Shown here piece by piece: positions 62,575 to 64,000 of a DNA stretch of 64,000 bases (the stretch's first letter is position 1; each line of letters begins with the position of its first letter). The stretch comes from CBFDBF01 sp050304615 (GTDB lineage: Bacteria; Pseudomonadota; Gammaproteobacteria; Chromatiales; Chromatiaceae). Made by a program: the position numbers and the translations under genes. The DNA is taken from contig JBNLDW010000011.1 of the NCBI GenBank assembly GCA_050304615.1, forward strand, positions 248,001-312,000, read 5' to 3'. Below the pieces are notes generated by a model. The model saw only the letters and a program-made list of their open reading frames with translations. It was not told the origin of the DNA and ran no database searches.

Positions 62575-62730
62575 TGACGCTCAGATCCCAAGGCAAAATT
62601 TCTGTATTTCCATATATTTTTTAGATCCCGTCTATTTGGCTCTTCACTGGCTTGTGTGCAGTTCAGGTTCATGGCAGTACTGCACACGCATTTTAAGCCG
62701 CGCTATCTTAACACTTTCCTGGAGGCGCGA

Positions 62731-62868
62731 ATGAAAAAACTAGGCAAAGATCTCATATTGGTGATGCTAACACCCCATCCCTGGTATTTGGTTCACTTTC
62801 TCTCAAGGCAAGCCGAGAGAGAACAGCTTAACCTTAGATTATTAATATGCGCCAGGCTTGGCAGGTAG
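62731..62868 (+). CDS. Possible small protein of 45 residues
   Basis: This frame begins with ATG five bases after GGAGG and encodes MKKLGKDLILVMLTPHPW, then a basic tail rich in R and L. No homologue is recognised. It lies in an otherwise gene-free stretch of about 390 bases (62575-62961), so it may be a true small gene or a chance frame. Confidence 0.3.
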   Translation: MKKLGKDLILVMLTPHPWYLVHFLSRQAEREQLNLRLLICARLGR

Positions 62869-62961
62869 CCAGTAAAATCGTTTTAGACTTGGCCTAAACT
62901 TGCGATAACAGTTGTAGGTGATTTACCCTCAGGAGCTACATGATAATGCGGAGGTGTAGGT

Positions 62962-63276
62962 ATGTCTGTATTACTTGAATTTGCCATGTTCCCTACCGAT
63001 AAAGGGGAAAGCGTTAGTGAATATGTAAGCCAGGTGATAAAGGCAATTCGTGATAGTGGCGTCAGCTATCAACTCACGCCCATGGGCACCATTATTGAAA
63101 CGGATGATCTGCCACAGGCGCTAGGCTTGGTGCAGGCAGCCCACGATGTTTTGGACAGGGCGGGGTGCAACAGGATCTATTCATCATTGAAGCTTGATAT
63201 ACGCAAAGGCAAGGATAACAGGCTGCAAGGCAAACTTGATTCGGTGCGGGACAAGATAGGTGAGGTTAACGTCTGA
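62962..63276 (+). CDS. MTH1187 (UPF0045/YkoF-like) family protein, likely thiamine-binding
   Basis: The 104-residue protein matches the MTH1187/UPF0045 fold: LEFAMFPTDKGESVSEYVSQV, SYQLTPMGTIIETDDL and RIYSSLKLDIRKGKDNRLQGKLDSV. Family members have been shown or proposed to bind thiamine or related molecules. A GGAGG site precedes the ATG. The stop is immediately followed by the ATG of yjbQ, so they are co-translated. Confidence 0.9.
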   Translation: MSVLLEFAMFPTDKGESVSEYVSQVIKAIRDSGVSYQLTPMGTIIETDDLPQALGLVQAAHDVLDRAGCNRIYSSLKLDIRKGKDNRLQGKLDSVRDKIGEVNV

Positions 63277-63690
63277 ATGTATCAACAGAGCTTCCAGATC
63301 AGCACCAGCGGTCGCGGTACCTACGAGATCACCCGCGAGGTTGAAAAAATAGTTGTACGATCAGGCATTATCACTGGTATGTGCCATATATTTATCCACC
63401 ACACCAGCGCATCTCTGGTGCTGTGTGAGAATGCAGATCCGGCGGTAAGAACCGACCTCGAGAGTTTCATGGCAAAACTGACACCAGATGGCGATCCCAT
63501 GTTTGATCACACCATGGAGGGGCCGGACGATATGCCTGCTCATATACGCTCGATTCTTAGCAAGATGGATCTGACCATACCTGTTACCAATGGCAGGAGC
63601 GCACTAGGCACTTGGCAGGGTATCTATCTGTGGGAGCACCGTATCAATGCTCACAATAGGCGTGTGACAGTAACTGTAATGGGTGGATGA
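63277..63690 (+). CDS. yjbQ: YjbQ (UPF0047) family, secondary thiamine-phosphate synthase-like
   Basis: The 137-residue protein has the UPF0047 pattern: GMCHIFIHHTSASLVLCENAD near 35-55, YDHTMEGPDD-like core FDHTMEGPDDMPAHIRS and GTWQGIYLWEHR near the end. The family shows low thiamine-phosphate synthase activity in vitro in some members; its main role is unclear. It abuts the MTH1187 gene with no gap. Confidence 0.93.
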   Translation: MYQQSFQISTSGRGTYEITREVEKIVVRSGIITGMCHIFIHHTSASLVLCENADPAVRTDLESFMAKLTPDGDPMFDHTMEGPDDMPAHIRSILSKMDLTIPVTNGRSALGTWQGIYLWEHRINAHNRRVTVTVMGG

Positions 63691-63806
63691 GGTCAGATTT
63701 ATGGAATAGATCGCATATTTTGGTCGCGGCAGATTATTGAAAAATAGAGTATGCTTTAACTGTTTTGTATTTTAGTTTGCCTTTGTATAACTCATGGTAG
63801 AACGAT

Positions 63807-64000
63807 ATGCCGACTATGGATGATTTCCCCAATATACGGGTGCTGTTTGTTGACGATGAACCGTTTGTTCGTCGTGTCACTGTGGACATGCTGAAGGGCC
63901 TTGGGATTAATGAGGTGTCCGCCGCCGGCAATGGTGTAGAGGCAATATCGTTAATGGGTGAGCACGAGATTGACCTACTTATTACCGATATACAGATGCC
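63807..64000 (+). CDS. Response regulator receiver domain (3' truncated by window edge)
   Basis: The visible 64 residues start MPTMDDFPNIRVLFVDDEPFV and reach LLITDIQM, giving the paired aspartates of the acidic pocket and the phosphorylated Asp in TDIQM. The first half of a CheY-like receiver is complete. Any output domain lies beyond the window. Confidence 0.9.
   Translation, partial: MPTMDDFPNIRVLFVDDEPFVRRVTVDMLKGLGINEVSAAGNGVEAISLMGEHEIDLLITDIQM

Noticed and set aside
1..64000. tRNA, rRNA, insertion sequences or prophage genes
   Set aside because: No cloverleaf, transposase, integrase or phage structural gene was recognised while reading both strands.

Overview
The window is bacterial chromosome from a gammaproteobacterium. 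Its left end, gyrB followed by plsC, gmhB, glyS and glyQ on the other strand, is the gene order found beside the replication origin in Pseudomonas and relatives, so the window probably starts close to oriC. Several features suggest a sulfur-metabolising, respiratory lineage in or near the Chromatiales: a TusA-like sulfur carrier, a rhodanese beside a predicted persulfide-sensing ArsR-type regulator, a NuoEF-based oxidoreductase of a type I associate with sulfur oxidisers and acetogens, cytochrome bd, and a PEP-CTERM-type protein. The lineage is inference from gene content. I saw no tRNA, rRNA, CRISPR array, insertion sequence or prophage.

Layout. 0-5.8 kb: end of gyrB, then the opposing glyQ-glyS-gmhB-plsC operon. 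5.9-8.3 kb: a tightly overlapping trio of PP-loop sulfurtransferase-like protein, TusA and a cation efflux transporter. 8.4-11.4 kb: glnA, a DUF4124 protein and an unknown gene. 11.5-16.3 kb: the leftward gpmI-envC-ctpA-yibQ operon (glycolysis and cell-wall cleavage). 16.5-18.9 kb: ArsR-type regulator, rhodanese, secB, gpsA. 18.9-21.1 kb: two small membrane proteins, a DUF2784 pseudogene with two in-frame stops, and a VPLPA-CTERM protein. 21.1-26.5 kb: a three-gene NuoE/NuoF/NuoG-GltD fusion complex resembling the electron-bifurcating transhydrogenase StnABC. 27-33.7 kb: signalling and miscellaneous genes (diguanylate cyclase, YjdM/PhnA, chemoreceptor, SpoIIAA-like protein, FetB-like permease, lipoprotein hydrolase). 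33.8-34.8 kb: a gene-free, hairpin-rich stretch. 34.9-41.9 kb: a type I secretion locus with a 1294-residue RTX protein carrying three internal 155-residue EF-hand-like modules. 42-47.9 kb: a Cpx-like stress module (Spy-like protein diverging from a response regulator/kinase pair across a perfect palindrome), then a PhnD-PAS-GAF-PAS-HD-GYP protein. 48.4-53.9 kb: the cydP-cydA-cydB-cydX-ybgE operon plus a NifX-like protein, with a sigma-54 promoter and a divergent sigma-54 activator. 54-62.6 kb: sucrose synthesis and turnover genes (sps-spp-fruK-ams) and a GH17-GT2 beta-glucan synthase. 62.7-64 kb: MTH1187-family and YjbQ proteins, then a truncated response regulator.

Themes: sulfur and redox handling (TusA trio, persulfide sensor plus rhodanese, Stn-like complex, cytochrome bd), envelope and osmotic stress (EnvC/CtpA, Spy-Cpx module, sucrose and beta-glucan), and calcium-dependent secretion (RTX). 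The candidates for under-described systems are the RTX protein with its EF-hand-like triplet, the bifurcating complex with a vestigial NuoG tail, the PP-loop/TusA/CDF trio, and the sigma-54-controlled cyd operon. Assignments come from reading motifs and gene order only; no database search was run.
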